Shown piece after piece: positions 19,621 to 30,143 of a DNA stretch of 64,000 nt. Below the pieces are notes generated by a model, which saw only the letters and a program-made list of their open reading frames with translations, searched no databases and was not told the DNA's origin. This DNA is from an actinobacterium SCGC AAA044-N04 (lineage in GTDB: Bacteria > Actinomycetota > Actinomycetes > Nanopelagicales > Nanopelagicaceae). Every line of letters starts with the position of its first letter. Position 1 is the first letter of the stretch. Made by a program: the position numbers and the translations under genes. The DNA lies in the NCBI GenBank assembly GCA_000378885.1, contig KB900456.1:420708-484707 (forward strand). The letters run 5' to 3'.

Positions 19621-20217
19621 ATGAAGGTCGGAGTTCTCTCACTCCAGGGTGATGTTCGCGAGCATGTGAGTGCATTGATTGCTTGTGGCATTAGTCCAGT
19701 AGAAGTGCGCAGGCAATCAGAGTTAGCAGAAGTTGATGCTCTCATTTTGCCTGGGGGAGAATCAACAACTATCGCTCAGTTGTCTGAAATCTTTGGGATA
19801 TATGAACCTATCAAGCAACGCATTGCCGAAGGTATGCCGGTGTATGGATCGTGTGCAGGAATGATTTTGTTAGCTGATTCAATTTTAGATTCCAAGCAAG
19901 GACAGAAAACCTTTGGTGGATTAGATATCACTGTTCGTCGCAATGCCTTTGGTCGCCAAGTTGATTCATTTGAAACCGACATCTCTTTTGATGATGGGTC
20001 TAGTGATTTAATTAAGGCGGTATTTATCCGCGCTCCTTGGGTGGAAAAGGTTGGGGCTGGCGTGCAGGTTTTGGCCTCTGTCGATTCACATCCTGTGGCA
20101 GTTCGCTCTAAGACTCTGCTTGCGACATCTTTTCATCCAGAATTAACGGCAGATCACCGAATTCATCGCTACTTTATAGAGGAAGTGGCAAAGCCTGCAT
20201 TAAAGAAGGTAAAGTAA
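19621..20217 (+). CDS. pdxT: Pyridoxal 5'-phosphate synthase glutaminase subunit
   Basis: LILPGGESTT, YGSCAGMILLA, SFHPELT. Confidence 0.97.
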   Translation: MKVGVLSLQGDVREHVSALIACGISPVEVRRQSELAEVDALILPGGESTTIAQLSEIFGIYEPIKQRIAEGMPVYGSCAGMILLADSILDSKQGQKTFGGLDITVRRNAFGRQVDSFETDISFDDGSSDLIKAVFIRAPWVEKVGAGVQVLASVDSHPVAVRSKTLLATSFHPELTADHRIHRYFIEEVAKPALKKVK

Positions 20218-20256
20218 GTTTCATAATCGGCGGCAATAAGATTGAAGGTGTAAGCC

Positions 20257-21009
20257 ATGTCCGGCCATTCCAAGTGGGCGACGACCAAGCATAAGAAGGC
20301 GATTATCGATAGTCGCCGTGCAAAGGTTTTTGCAAAGCAGATTCGCGCAATTGAAGTAGCAGCACGCAATGGCGGCGCTGACATGGAAGGCAACCCAACT
20401 TTATTTGATGCTGTTACAAAAGCTAAGAAATCTTCCATGCCAGCAGATAACATCGATCGGGCAATCAAGCGTGGTGCTGGTCTTGAAGCTGGTGCTAAAG
20501 ACTGGATCACGATTATGTATGAAGGCTATGGCCCAAGTGGAGTAGCAATCATGATTGAGTGTCTCTCTGATAACCGCAACCGTTCAGCTTCGGAAATCAA
20601 AGTTGCAGTTACACGCAACGGTGGATCAATGGCAGACCTTGGCTCGGTTTCATATCTTTTCAACCGTAAAGGCGTCATCATCGTCAATAAAGTTGACGGC
20701 TTAACTGAAGACCGCGTTCTAGAAGCAGTCTTTGATGCAGGAGCCGAAGAAGTAAATGATTTAGGCGAATCTTTTGAAGTGGTGTGTGAGCCAGTTGATT
20801 TGGTGCAAGTTCGAACTGCATTACAGAGTGCTGGAATTGACTATGAATCAGCTGACTCTTCATTCCTTCCATCAATGTCGATCCCACTAGATGCTGATGG
20901 GGCTAAAAAGGTATTTGAACTCATTGATGCCATTGAAGAGCTCGATGATGTGCAAAACGTCTATAGCAACTTTGATGTTTCAGATGAGGTTATGGCGAGC
21001 CTGGAATAA
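20257..21009 (+). CDS. yebC: YebC/PmpR family regulator
   Basis: [27 protein letters not shown]. Confidence 0.97.
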   Translation: MSGHSKWATTKHKKAIIDSRRAKVFAKQIRAIEVAARNGGADMEGNPTLFDAVTKAKKSSMPADNIDRAIKRGAGLEAGAKDWITIMYEGYGPSGVAIMIECLSDNRNRSASEIKVAVTRNGGSMADLGSVSYLFNRKGVIIVNKVDGLTEDRVLEAVFDAGAEEVNDLGESFEVVCEPVDLVQVRTALQSAGIDYESADSSFLPSMSIPLDADGAKKVFELIDAIEELDDVQNVYSNFDVSDEVMASLE

Positions 21010-21060
21010 GTTCGTCACTGGTAAGGCCTAGGCTAGAAACCTTGAACTTCGTCAGAGGAA

Positions 21061-21609
21061 ATGGTGGCCACAATGCGCGTACTAGGTATTGATCCTGGTC
21101 TAACGCGCTGCGGTATTGGAATCGTTGAAGGTAGCCCTGGATCTCCACTAAAAATGGTGGGGGTGGGCGTTGTTATGACTCCAGCAGATATGGCACTTGA
21201 AAATCGACTCCTGGAAATTGATAAAGGTTTGAATGAATGGATTGCTCTGTGGAATCCAGATGTTATTGCGGTGGAGCGAGTCTTTGCTCAACACAATGTC
21301 AGAACAGTTATGGGCACAGGACAAGCCGCAGGTATTGCATTGCTCATTGCAGCTAAAGCTGGAATTCCGGTCATGATGCACACACCCAGTGAAGTAAAGG
21401 CGGCAGTGTCAGGATCAGGTCGTGCCAATAAAGCACAAGTAGCTCAAATGGTTCAAAAGATTCTCAACTTAGATTCCATTCCAAAGCCAGTCGATGCAAC
21501 GGATGCACTTGCTCTTGCTATTTGTAACATTTGGCGCGGTGGTTCAACTGCCGGAATCAATCAAGCAGTAGAGGCTGAAAAGTTACGTCTTAGAAAACTG
21601 CGTGGGTAA
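21061..21609 (+). CDS. ruvC: Crossover junction endodeoxyribonuclease RuvC
   Basis: [39 protein letters not shown]. Confidence 0.97.
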   Translation: MVATMRVLGIDPGLTRCGIGIVEGSPGSPLKMVGVGVVMTPADMALENRLLEIDKGLNEWIALWNPDVIAVERVFAQHNVRTVMGTGQAAGIALLIAAKAGIPVMMHTPSEVKAAVSGSGRANKAQVAQMVQKILNLDSIPKPVDATDALALAICNIWRGGSTAGINQAVEAEKLRLRKLRG

Positions 21610-22224
21610 ATGATTTCTACAGTTACTGGAACTATTCGTTCACTCTCACTCGACAAGTTAGTTATTGAAGTCGGGGGAGTGGGCTTAGGTGTTCTGATTA
21701 ATCCACCAACAAGTGCGGGGCTAACTCTTGGATCCCAAACCACACTATATACATCACTTGTTGTGCGTGAAGATTCACTAACGTTGTTTGGCTTTCTAAC
21801 TGAAGAGGTGCGCAATCTTTTCGAACTTGTTCAGACCGTTTCTGGAGTTGGCCCAAAAGTAGCTCTCTCAATAATGGGTGCATTAACCCCTGAAGATTTA
21901 GCGCGTGCGATTTCTCAAGAAGACACATCTGCAATAGAGCGCGTTCCAGGCATTGGCAAAAAGGGTGCACAGCGCATGATTTTGGAGTTAAAGGGCAAGC
22001 TCTCTGATCTCTCATCAGGTTCTACGTATAAAGGTCACCAACCTGCTTGGCGTGAACAACTATTGAGCGCACTTGTTTCACTTGGTTTTTCTCCCAAGGA
22101 GTCAGACTCTGCAATTAGTTATGTGGTTAATGATTTGCACGGTGACGATAAAGATCCAGCCGCGATGGAGTTAAGTGAGCTCTTGAAGTTAGCTCTAGCA
22201 AGTGGAAAGAGTTCCCGTGGCTGA
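21610..22224 (+). CDS. ruvA: Holliday junction DNA helicase RuvA
   Basis: [28 protein letters not shown]; helix-hairpin-helix [13 protein letters not shown]. Confidence 0.97.
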   Translation: MISTVTGTIRSLSLDKLVIEVGGVGLGVLINPPTSAGLTLGSQTTLYTSLVVREDSLTLFGFLTEEVRNLFELVQTVSGVGPKVALSIMGALTPEDLARAISQEDTSAIERVPGIGKKGAQRMILELKGKLSDLSSGSTYKGHQPAWREQLLSALVSLGFSPKESDSAISYVVNDLHGDDKDPAAMELSELLKLALASGKSSRG

Positions 22225-23263
22225 AAATCAAGATCGCTTAGTAGGCTCCAATATTAAGGGCGAAGAATCAGCCCTTGAACAAGCCCTTCGCCCAAAAACA
22301 CTTAAAGACTTCATTGGACAACACCGTGTTCGAGTACAGATAGATGTTCTCTTAACTGCTGCGCGTCATCGAAATACTCCAGCAGATCACATCTTGCTCT
22401 CTGGGCCACCGGGATTAGGTAAAACAACGTTGGCGTTGATTCTGGCAAGTGAGATGCAAGCTCCCATTCGCATAACCAGTGGTCCTGCCATTACGCATGC
22501 GGGGGATTTGGCTGCAATTCTCTCCTCCTTAGTTGAAGGAGAGATTCTTTTCTTAGATGAAATTCATCGACTGCCTAGACCCGCTGAAGAACTGCTCTAT
22601 TTAGCGATGGAGGATTTTCGAGTTGATGTTGTTGTGGGCAAGGGCCCAGGGGCGACAGCCATTCCATTGCAGCTTCCACATTTCACATTGGTGGGCGCAA
22701 CAACTAGAGCGGGATTATTGCCTGGGCCACTTCGTGATCGCTTCGGCTTCACAGCGCACTTAGATTTCTATGATGATAAAGAGTTGGCGCAAGTGATTCT
22801 TCGAAGCGCTGCATTATTGGAGATAGATATTCATAGCGATGCAATTACAGAGATTTCTGGCAGATCTCGTGGCACGCCACGTATTGCTAATCGTTTGCTA
22901 CGCCGTGTTCGCGACTACGCCCAAGTCAAAGCGAGCGCTTCTATTTCTCTGGCTGATGCAAAAGCTGCCCTTGAGATGTATGAGGTCGATCAGATGGGCT
23001 TAGATCGCTTAGATCGCGCAGTTTTAGTGGCATTAGTGGAGCGCTTTAATGGTGGTCCAGTGGGACTTTCAACCTTGGCAATTGCTGTGGGCGAAGAGAC
23101 AGAAACAGTTGAAGCTGTTGCTGAGCCTTTCTTAGTACGAAATGGCCTCATGGCCAGAACTGCGCGTGGAAGAGTTGCAACGGCTGCTGGTTTTGCCCAT
23201 ATAGGACGAACACCACCTGCTCAGTTCGCCTCGCTTTTCGACACACCCGCGCCTGACGCCTAG
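22202..23263 (+). CDS. ruvB: Holliday junction DNA helicase RuvB (alternative start GTG 22217)
   Basis: [17 protein letters not shown] Walker [28 protein letters not shown]. Confidence 0.98.
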   Translation: MERVPVAENQDRLVGSNIKGEESALEQALRPKTLKDFIGQHRVRVQIDVLLTAARHRNTPADHILLSGPPGLGKTTLALILASEMQAPIRITSGPAITHAGDLAAILSSLVEGEILFLDEIHRLPRPAEELLYLAMEDFRVDVVVGKGPGATAIPLQLPHFTLVGATTRAGLLPGPLRDRFGFTAHLDFYDDKELAQVILRSAALLEIDIHSDAITEISGRSRGTPRIANRLLRRVRDYAQVKASASISLADAKAALEMYEVDQMGLDRLDRAVLVALVERFNGGPVGLSTLAIAVGEETETVEAVAEPFLVRNGLMARTARGRVATAAGFAHIGRTPPAQFASLFDTPAPDA

Positions 23264-23274
23264 ACTCTGCACCT

Positions 23275-24786
23275 ATGTCTACAACTACTAAACCAGTAAA
23301 GACGACTGTCCGCCCAGCGCGATCATTGGCAATCCTGGCCCTAGTGCTCATCGCACTTACAGGCCTTGTCTTTGTCCAAAGCGCTACAGCAGTACGTCTA
23401 GGTCTTGATCTTCGAGGCGGAACTTCAGTCACTCTTCAACCGCGTATTGCACCGGGGGAGAATGGAAAAGTTACCAACGAAGCCATCGACCAAGCAGTCT
23501 CCATTATCCGCCAACGCGTTAACTCACTCGGTGTTGCTGAGTCTGAAGTTACTGCTCAGGGAAGTGGAACTAATCGTCAGATTGTTATTTCTGTTCCTGG
23601 AGATACTGGTCGTCGCGTAGTTGAACTTGTAGGACAAACAGCTGAACTTCGTTTCCGCCAAGTTTTGGCAACTGCCACATCAACTGGCGCAGCCGATCCA
23701 GCTGCAACTCCAGCTACGGGAGTGAGCGCAGAAGTTAATGCAAAGTTTGCAGCACTCGATTGTACAAAGGCTGAAAATCTTCAAGGCTCTGGCACTGATG
23801 CACCAACTGACACAATCGTTAGTTGCGATCGCGCAGGTCTCAACAAATATATTTTGGCACCAGCTGAAGTTCTAGGACGACAAGTTTCAAAGGCATCAGC
23901 AGCAATTGATACGCAAGGCGGAAACGCTTGGTATGTCAGCCTTACTTTTAATGGTGAAGGTACATCTGCTTTCGGTGCTCTCACTTCACGTGTTACCTCT
24001 TTAACAGCTCCACTCAACCAGGTTGCAATTGTGCTTGATGGTTTAGTTGTGTCAGCTCCAAGAATTACTGAGGCGATTCCATCAGGTAATGCACAAATCA
24101 CTGGAAGCTTCACACAACTTGAAGCTCAAGATCTAGCAAATGTCTTGAAATACGGTGCTTTGCCTTTGGCCTTTGATCGTGGAGAAGTTCAGCAAGTTTC
24201 ACCAACTCTTGGTGCTGATCAACTTAACGCTGGTCTGTTAGCGGGAGGTCTTGGTCTTGGCCTAGTTCTTGTCTATTCACTTCTTTACTACAGAGGTCTG
24301 GGCCTAGTAACTGTTGGCTCACTTGCTGTAGCAGGATCACTTGTTTATCTACTCTTCTTACTTTTGGGTAAGTGGATTGGATTCACATTGACTCTCGCGG
24401 GAATTGCTGGAGCGATCGTTGCAATCGGTGTAACTGCCGACTCCTTCATTATTTACTTCGAGCGTATTCGAGATGAAATCCGTGAAGGACGTTCACTACG
24501 AACTGCAGTTGAAACTGGATGGAGCCGAGCACGTAGAACTATTTTGGTCGCTGACTTCGTATCCATTATCGCCGCAGTTCTGCTGTACTTCTTTGCAGTA
24601 GGCGGCGTTCGTGGTTTCGCTTTCACTCTCGGTCTAACAACGCTTATTGACTTAATCGTTGTCTTTGTCTTCACAAAGCCAATCGTGACGATCCTTTCAA
24701 AGGTTAATTTCTTTGCATCAGGTCATCCTTTATCAGGACTATCAGCCAAGAGCACTGGAACACTGCCAGTAGCAGGGGAGGCATAA
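23275..24786 (+). CDS. secD: Protein translocase subunit SecD
   Basis: LGLDLRGGTSVTLQP, IAVGVTADSFIIYFERIRDE-type motifs. Confidence 0.97.
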   Translation: MSTTTKPVKTTVRPARSLAILALVLIALTGLVFVQSATAVRLGLDLRGGTSVTLQPRIAPGENGKVTNEAIDQAVSIIRQRVNSLGVAESEVTAQGSGTNRQIVISVPGDTGRRVVELVGQTAELRFRQVLATATSTGAADPAATPATGVSAEVNAKFAALDCTKAENLQGSGTDAPTDTIVSCDRAGLNKYILAPAEVLGRQVSKASAAIDTQGGNAWYVSLTFNGEGTSAFGALTSRVTSLTAPLNQVAIVLDGLVVSAPRITEAIPSGNAQITGSFTQLEAQDLANVLKYGALPLAFDRGEVQQVSPTLGADQLNAGLLAGGLGLGLVLVYSLLYYRGLGLVTVGSLAVAGSLVYLLFLLLGKWIGFTLTLAGIAGAIVAIGVTADSFIIYFERIRDEIREGRSLRTAVETGWSRARRTILVADFVSIIAAVLLYFFAVGGVRGFAFTLGLTTLIDLIVVFVFTKPIVTILSKVNFFASGHPLSGLSAKSTGTLPVAGEA

Positions 24787-24789
24787 GAA

Positions 24790-25839
24790 ATGTCAAAGAT
24801 TTCAGGTCTAGGTGGACGTCTCTATCGCGGCGAAACTTCAATTGAAATTATTGGTCGACGTCGTCGTTGGTATGCCGTCTCTGCTGTTTTTGTTTTGCTC
24901 TCAATCGCAGCACTTAGCTTGCAGGGACTGCATTTAGGTATTGAGTTCAAGGGTGGATCATCATTTACCGTAACTAAGGCTGGGGCTTCTGTTGAGGATG
25001 CTCGCACAGCGCTCACTTCTGCAGGTATTCCCGGAGAATCAATCATTCAAACTATTGGTAACGACAAGATTCGTGTGCAAACAGGTGCGCTAGATACTGC
25101 TCAAAACAATGCAGTTCAAGATGCACTTGCTGCCAAGTTTTCAGTTCCAGTGGAATCAATTGACACACAGATTGTTGGACCATCTTGGGGTAAGGAAATT
25201 ACCCGTAAAGCTCTCTATGGTCTCTTTGGATTCTTAATCTGCGTGATGCTCTATCTCGCTATGGCTTTTGAGCCAAAGATGGCAGTTGCTGCTATTGCAG
25301 CTGTTATTCATGACGTTTTCATCACCGTAGGTATCTACGCACTCGTCGGTTTCGATGTAACGCCAGCAACGGTCATTGGATTCCTCACTATTCTGGGTTA
25401 TTCGCTGTATGACACTGTCGTTGTTTTCGACAAAATCCGTGAAAACACACGCACAATCACTGCAAGTTCAAAGAGTACTTATTCCCAGGCAACTAACTTG
25501 GCAGTTAACCAAACATTGGTTCGTTCAATGAATACATCGTTGATCGCACTTCTGCCTGTTGGTTCAATCCTCTTTGTTGGTGCTGGATTACTTGGCGCTG
25601 GAACTTTGAAGGATTTATCACTTGCTCTCTTTATTGGTTTAGCAGTTGGTACATACTCTTCAATCTTTATTGCACCTCCAGTTCTGGCTCAGCTTCGCGA
25701 AAAGGAGCCAGCAATGCAGGCTCTTGCAAAGCGAGTCAACGGTCGAACTGCGCCAGCTGGTACAGCAACTCCTGTTCCTTCTGTTGCCGGAGATCGCCGT
25801 GGACCACGTAATCAGCCAAAGCGTAAACATCGCAAATAG
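24790..25839 (+). CDS. secF: Protein translocase subunit SecF
   Basis: GIEFKGGSSFTV, GYSLYDTVVVFDKIREN. Confidence 0.97.
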   Translation: MSKISGLGGRLYRGETSIEIIGRRRRWYAVSAVFVLLSIAALSLQGLHLGIEFKGGSSFTVTKAGASVEDARTALTSAGIPGESIIQTIGNDKIRVQTGALDTAQNNAVQDALAAKFSVPVESIDTQIVGPSWGKEITRKALYGLFGFLICVMLYLAMAFEPKMAVAAIAAVIHDVFITVGIYALVGFDVTPATVIGFLTILGYSLYDTVVVFDKIRENTRTITASSKSTYSQATNLAVNQTLVRSMNTSLIALLPVGSILFVGAGLLGAGTLKDLSLALFIGLAVGTYSSIFIAPPVLAQLREKEPAMQALAKRVNGRTAPAGTATPVPSVAGDRRGPRNQPKRKHRK

Positions 25840-25849
25840 CGGTACCTAA

Positions 25850-28012
25850 ATGCAGACTTTGATTGCACCAGTTATTAGTGCGCTCAAAGAACACCATGCA
25901 ACGAATAATTTCGATGATGTTGAACGGGCCTTTGTTGTTGCCGAAAAAGCACACGATGGGCAATTACGAAAATCAGGGGATGCATACATAACCCATCCGG
26001 TTGCCGTTGCCAATATTTTGGCTGATCTTGGTTTAACGTCTGAAGCAATTATCGCTGCGCTTTTGCACGACACAGTTGAAGACACTGCATATTCGCTCAA
26101 AGAACTTCGTCATGACTTCGGTGATGAGATTGCGGGTTTAGTTGATGGTGTGACCAAGTTGGACAAACTGACATATGGTCCAACGGCTGAAGCTGAAACT
26201 GTGCGCAAGATGGTAGTTGCGATGTCTCGAGATATTCGCGTTCTGGTCATAAAACTAGCTGATCGCCTGCACAATGCTCGTACATGGAAATATGTTTCCG
26301 CCGAAAGTGCACAGCGAAAAGCCCGTGAGACTTTAGATATCTACGCACCCCTGGCTCACCGCCTGGGTATGAATGCCATTAAGTGGGAGTTAGAAGATCT
26401 CTCTTTTGAAGTGCTGGAGCCAAAGAAGTTTGAAGAGATTTCTCGTCTTGTCGCAGAGCGCTCACCATCTCGCGATAAATTGACACATGATGTGATCGAA
26501 ATTGTGACTCAAGACTTAGAAGCAGATGGAATCACTGCGACAGTTACGGGACGCCAAAAGCACTTCTTTTCGGTTTATCAAAAGATGGTTGTTCGTGGCC
26601 GTGAATTTAATGATATTTACGATTTAGTTGGCATCCGTGTTTTAGTGGAAGATGTTCGCGATTGCTACGCGGTTCTTGGAGCGATCCACGCTAGATGGAG
26701 TCCAGTTCCTGGACGTTTCAAAGATTACATCGCTATGCCAAAGTTCAATTTGTATCAATCACTCCACACAACAGTTATTGGACCCACCGGCAAAGCTATA
26801 GAAATCCAGATCCGCACATTTGATATGCACTCAAGGGCTGAGTTCGGTATTGCAGCCCACTGGAAATATAAGCAGGGGCATGAGAACAACGAATCATCTC
26901 CTGAGATGCTCTGGCTTCGCCAATTACATGAATGGCAGAAAGAAACTGAAGATCCTTCAGAGTTTCTAGAAGCACTGCGCTTTGATTTAGGAACTCCTGA
27001 GGTTTTCGTATTCACCCCTAAGGGAAGTGTTGTTGCACTGCCTGGTGGTTCCACACCAGTTGACTTCGCGTTCTCGGTTCACACAGATGTCGGTATTCGA
27101 TGCGCAGGCGCCAAAGTCAACGGACGACTCGTTCCGTTGGAGTCACGGTTAAACAACGGCGATGTAGTTGAGATTGTTACGAACAAGGGTGAACATGCTG
27201 GGCCAAGTAGAGATTGGCTCAATTTTGTAAAAAGTCCACGCGCGCGATCAAAGATAAAGGCATGGTTTAGCAAAGAGCGTCGTGAGGAGGCAATAGATGC
27301 TGGTCGTGAGTCGATTGCAAGACAGATGCGCAAAGCGGGTCTTCCGCTACAAAAGATTTTTGCTGGGCATTCATTACTTGAGTTAGCGCATGAACTTCGC
27401 TATCCAGATATTGATGCCTTGTATTCAGCTGTGGGGGATGGACATGTTTCTGCAGCCTCCATCATCGACAAGCTTGTTGTCTCAATGGGTGTTGAAGATT
27501 CACATCCAGAACCAACCATGGATACGTTCCCATCGCGAGCTCCTACAACACGACGCTCTAGTAACGCCATTGATGTTGAAGGCGCTGATGATGTATTGGT
27601 GAAGTTAGCGCGTTGTTGCACGCCAGTACCAGGTGACACAATCATCGGATTCATTACTAAGGGCAGTGGCGTATCTATCCATAGAAGTGATTGCGTCAAT
27701 GCTGATGATTTAGTCAGAAACCAAAATGATCGAATCGTAAATGTCTCATGGCGCTTGGGTGCAGCCAGCGTGTTTCTAGTAAATATCCAGGTCGAGGCGC
27801 TGGATCGTGCATCATTGTTGGCAGATGTGACGCGCACACTCTCTGATCAGCATGTAAATATTCTGAGCGCATCAGTGAGCACATCAAAAGATCGCACCGC
27901 TATCTCACGTTTCACTTTTGAAATGGCAGATGCAACGCATTTAGATGCAGTGCTAGCGGCGGTCAGACATATTGAAGGTGTTTACGATGTTTATCGCACT
28001 ACCAACAATTAA
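25850..28012 (+). CDS. relA: Bifunctional (p)ppGpp synthetase/hydrolase RelA/SpoT
   Basis: HD (LLHDTVEDT), synthetase (RGREFNDIYDLVGIRV), TGS and ACT regions. Confidence 0.97.
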   Translation: MQTLIAPVISALKEHHATNNFDDVERAFVVAEKAHDGQLRKSGDAYITHPVAVANILADLGLTSEAIIAALLHDTVEDTAYSLKELRHDFGDEIAGLVDGVTKLDKLTYGPTAEAETVRKMVVAMSRDIRVLVIKLADRLHNARTWKYVSAESAQRKARETLDIYAPLAHRLGMNAIKWELEDLSFEVLEPKKFEEISRLVAERSPSRDKLTHDVIEIVTQDLEADGITATVTGRQKHFFSVYQKMVVRGREFNDIYDLVGIRVLVEDVRDCYAVLGAIHARWSPVPGRFKDYIAMPKFNLYQSLHTTVIGPTGKAIEIQIRTFDMHSRAEFGIAAHWKYKQGHENNESSPEMLWLRQLHEWQKETEDPSEFLEALRFDLGTPEVFVFTPKGSVVALPGGSTPVDFAFSVHTDVGIRCAGAKVNGRLVPLESRLNNGDVVEIVTNKGEHAGPSRDWLNFVKSPRARSKIKAWFSKERREEAIDAGRESIARQMRKAGLPLQKIFAGHSLLELAHELRYPDIDALYSAVGDGHVSAASIIDKLVVSMGVEDSHPEPTMDTFPSRAPTTRRSSNAIDVEGADDVLVKLARCCTPVPGDTIIGFITKGSGVSIHRSDCVNADDLVRNQNDRIVNVSWRLGAASVFLVNIQVEALDRASLLADVTRTLSDQHVNILSASVSTSKDRTAISRFTFEMADATHLDAVLAAVRHIEGVYDVYRTTNN

Positions 28013-29307
28013 CTAAATTCAGCTAAACCCTTTTCAGCTTCGGCTAACCAAACTTTACGAGCTGCAGCAGATTCACGCGCTTCAGTTGCCTTTTTAGAGT
28101 TGCCTGCAGCCTCTGATTTAGCAGCGATCTTTTCATAGTTCTCGATCGATTCAGTGAGTTGTTTAACAACTTCAGTAGCACGAGCCTTTGCAGCAGGATC
28201 TGTCTTGCGCCAGATTTCTGCCTCTGCTTCTTTGATGACACTCTCTACGGCTTGGACACGGGCATCAAGAGAGGCACGCTTATCGCGGTGAGTCATACCG
28301 ATCTTGCTCCATGAGTTCATGAGATCACGTAGAGCCTTCTTGGCTTGATCTAAGTTAGTAATTGGTAGAAGCGCTTCAATCTGCACGACTAGCTCTTCAC
28401 GTTTGGTCAGATTTGCAGCCATTGTCGTATCGCGCTTTTCTAGATCAGCGTTTTTAGCGCTGAAGAATTTATCTTGCGCAGCTTTAAAACGTGTCCACAT
28501 CTTGGCATCATCACTTGGCTTGCCACGTCCAGCCGCTTTCCAGGCATCCATAAGTGCCTTGAAACGCTTTGCAGTTGGAACCCACTCAGTTGAGGTTGCT
28601 AGTTTTTCTGCTTCTTCAATGATTGCCTTCTTGGCATCTACAACAACCTTTTGAACTGATTCAAGGGCAGCAAAGTGCGTGCGACGACGCTTATCAAATT
28701 TGTTACGGGAGGAAGAAAAACGCTTCCACAGATCTGCATCTGCTTTCTTATCTAAACGGGGAGCTGATTTCCATTCATCAAGGAGAACCTTGAGACGATC
28801 ACCAGTTACTTTCCAGCTCTCAGATAGTGCAAGGCTTTCAGCCTCTGCAACAATCTTTTCTTTCTCAACAAGAATCTGTTCGCGGCGAGCGGCTTTAGCT
28901 GCAGTCTCTGCCGCCTTCTTTGCCTCGTATGCTTCGCGATGACCTTCGATAAGTGGTTCGATTTGTTCCACTGATGCTGAAAGCGCATCGAGATCGCCAA
29001 CACCATTTAACTCTTTTACTTGTTCACGCAATTTCTTAACTGCAGCATATGCATCCGATGGAACGAGTGCGCCACTTTTGATACGGGCTGCAAGGAGAGC
29101 TACTTCAGCTGCAAGGAGTTCAAACTTTCGAACGAAGTAAGCCAGCGCTTCTTCGGCAGTCTTACCAGGATACGAACCAACTGCTTTTTCACCGGAAGAG
29201 GTGCGAACAAATACTGTTCCATCTTCGCCCACTCGGCCAAAGGCTGAAGGGTCTCCGATTAGTGCTGATGCTGCACTTGCTTGTGGTGTTGGATTGAATT
29301 CGCTCAT
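28009..29307 (-). CDS. DUF349 repeat protein
   Basis: Repeated W/A-rich helical units (SESWKVTGDRLKVLLDEWKSAPR, STEWVPTAKRFKALMDAWKAAGR); usual position next to relA. Confidence 0.9.
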   Translation of the reverse strand: MSEFNPTPQASAASALIGDPSAFGRVGEDGTVFVRTSSGEKAVGSYPGKTAEEALAYFVRKFELLAAEVALLAARIKSGALVPSDAYAAVKKLREQVKELNGVGDLDALSASVEQIEPLIEGHREAYEAKKAAETAAKAARREQILVEKEKIVAEAESLALSESWKVTGDRLKVLLDEWKSAPRLDKKADADLWKRFSSSRNKFDKRRRTHFAALESVQKVVVDAKKAIIEEAEKLATSTEWVPTAKRFKALMDAWKAAGRGKPSDDAKMWTRFKAAQDKFFSAKNADLEKRDTTMAANLTKREELVVQIEALLPITNLDQAKKALRDLMNSWSKIGMTHRDKRASLDARVQAVESVIKEAEAEIWRKTDPAAKARATEVVKQLTESIENYEKIAAKSEAAGNSKKATEARESAAARKVWLAEAEKGLAEFS

Positions 29308-29480
29308 GGTGTGTTCCCTTTCAGCGCGTTGTTCTGATCTAGAACGTCGCTATCAGTGTGCGTGCTCACTCAAGGCGCACCTTGGATGAGCGTGAATCGT
29401 GCGGAGGTAAAAGGTACCCTGTATAGGTGTGTGAGCGTCAATCGCTCCTATTTTTAAGCGTGGGCGAAGGGGTGAAATCG

Positions 29481-30143
29481 GTGCTGGTCGACTCTTTTGC
29501 AGCCCCCATGTATGCCACTAACTGCTGGGTTATTGCACCCAAGGCTGGAAGTGAGTGCGTAGTTATAGATCCTGGCATGCCTGATGTTTCGCTGATGTTG
29601 GATGAGATTCTCAAGAAACACTCCCTTAAGCCTGTCGCAATCATTGCTACCCATGGACATCTCGACCACACCTTCTCTATTCAACCGATTGCCGATGGTT
29701 ATTCAATCCCTGCCTACATTCATTCGCTGGATCGCTATGCCTTAGCTCATCCCGAACGTATTCATGGACCAGAATTTGCAGCGACATTATCGGCTATGGA
29801 CTTTGTCGAACCTGTCGATGTAAGAGAATTGCGTAATGAAGAAGTTGTGGAGCTTGTGGGCATGAAATTCAAAGCCATCCACGCACCTGGCCACACAGCC
29901 GGTTCACTTGTCTTTGTAGTTGATGATGAATTATTAGTCAGCGGCGATGTTCTCTTTGCTGGTTCGATAGGTCGCACAGATACACCCGGCGGATCAGCTG
30001 AAGCTATGGAGACTACTTTGCGAAAGAAAATTATGCCGTTGCCAGATCATTTACGGGTACTGCCTGGACACTATGCCGAAACCACCGTGGCGGTGGAGAA
30101 AAAGAGCAATCCATATTTAACTGCTCTGAAGGGTCGCTACTAA
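29481..30143 (+). CDS. MBL-fold metallo-hydrolase (glyoxalase II-like); start uncertain (29427, 29472 or 29481)
   Basis: [33 protein letters not shown]. Confidence 0.9.
   Translation: MLVDSFAAPMYATNCWVIAPKAGSECVVIDPGMPDVSLMLDEILKKHSLKPVAIIATHGHLDHTFSIQPIADGYSIPAYIHSLDRYALAHPERIHGPEFAATLSAMDFVEPVDVRELRNEEVVELVGMKFKAIHAPGHTAGSLVFVVDDELLVSGDVLFAGSIGRTDTPGGSAEAMETTLRKKIMPLPDHLRVLPGHYAETTVAVEKKSNPYLTALKGRY

Noticed and set aside
28044-29247. Several plus- and minus-strand small ORFs within the DUF349 gene and other long CDSs in the ORF track
   Set aside because: Antisense or alternate-frame ORFs inside well-supported genes, with low-complexity or implausible composition and no independent start signals
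29331-29345. LexA/SOS box reading of GTTCTGATCTAGAAC
   Set aside because: Half-sites are in the opposite arrangement (GTTC...GAAC) and spacing is wrong for the actinobacterial LexA box
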